Origin: Chaenocephalus aceratus
Taxonomy: Eukaryota > Chordata > Actinopteri > Perciformes > Channichthyidae
Assembly: GCA_023974075.1 (NCBI GenBank)
Contig: CM043799.1
Coordinates: forward strand, 2,077,449-2,141,448
Direction of reading: 5' to 3'
DNA length: 64,000 nucleotides
The position numbers and the translations under genes were made by a program. Below are positions 63,967 through 64,000 of this stretch, piece by piece; position 1 is the first letter of the stretch, and every line of letters begins with the position of its first letter. The notes below the pieces were generated by a model. The model was not told the origin of the DNA. It ran no database searches and was given only the letters and a program-made list of their open reading frames with translations.

Positions 63967-64000
63967 CCCACCGGAAGTTGATTTGTCTGCGCCATCTTGA
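63967..64000. promoter_or_regulatory. ETS plus YY1 promoter-like pair at window edge
   Basis: ACCGGAAGT (63970-63978), an ETS-family site, lies 13 bp from GCGCCATCTTGA (63989-64000), which is CAAGATGGCGC on the minus strand, a YY1 site as found at the start of many TATA-less housekeeping genes. On the minus strand the ATG inside it opens MAQTNQLPVGPRNDK before a stop. This suggests a transcription start at or just beyond the right edge. Confidence 0.35.

Overview
The window looks like nuclear DNA of a ray-finned (teleost) fish. It has spliced exons with GT/AG boundaries, very many long (CA)n/(GT)n microsatellites, and the transposon mix usual for teleosts: hAT and Harbinger-like MITEs, L2/CR1-type LINEs, solo LTRs and a DIRS-type tyrosine-recombinase retrotransposon. 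Nothing resembles a bacterial operon. No species can be named from the sequence alone.

One host gene can be supported. Seven plus-strand exons (5153-5253, 5431-5550, 8672-8819, 21648-21803, 22046-22158, 28503-28641, 29321-29487) have compatible splice phases and encode about 315 residues of a leucine-rich-repeat protein of the PPP1R37 (LRRC68) type, a protein phosphatase 1 regulatory subunit. It is clearly diverged from the PPP1R37 I know, so it may be a paralogue. The first exons, with the RVxF PP1-docking region, are not seen. A possible further exon lies near 50568. A weak candidate first exon of another gene is at 63605-63678, and an ETS plus YY1 promoter-like pair sits at the extreme right end.

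Layout. 1-5.1 kb: retroelement scrap, then a complete non-autonomous hAT (1140-3988) with an 8-bp target duplication. 5.1-8.8 kb: exons 1-3 with two MITEs between them. 9-14.7 kb: a nearly full-length, decayed minus-strand L2-like LINE with an SGNH-esterase ORF1, in the intron between exons 3 and 4. 18-21.5 kb: a 3.4-kb long-inverted-repeat element with a nested solo LTR. 21.6-22.2 kb: exons 4 and 5. 22.2-28.5 kb: a Harbinger-like MITE, a second solo LTR and a 1.5-kb 28-bp minisatellite. 28.5-29.5 kb: exons 6 and 7. 29.8-32.7 kb: nested transposons. 33-55 kb: gene-poor sequence with six minisatellites, many microsatellites and two candidate conserved elements. 55-62.4 kb: a second copy of the long-inverted-repeat family, a broken DIRS retrotransposon, and MITE and hAT insertions.

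The exons form one transcription unit. Almost everything else is intronic or intergenic transposon and satellite DNA. The most unusual points are the splice acceptors built from simple repeats, with exon 3 sitting between complementary (GT)n and (CA)n tracts, and the fossil insertion histories that can be read from exact target-site duplications.
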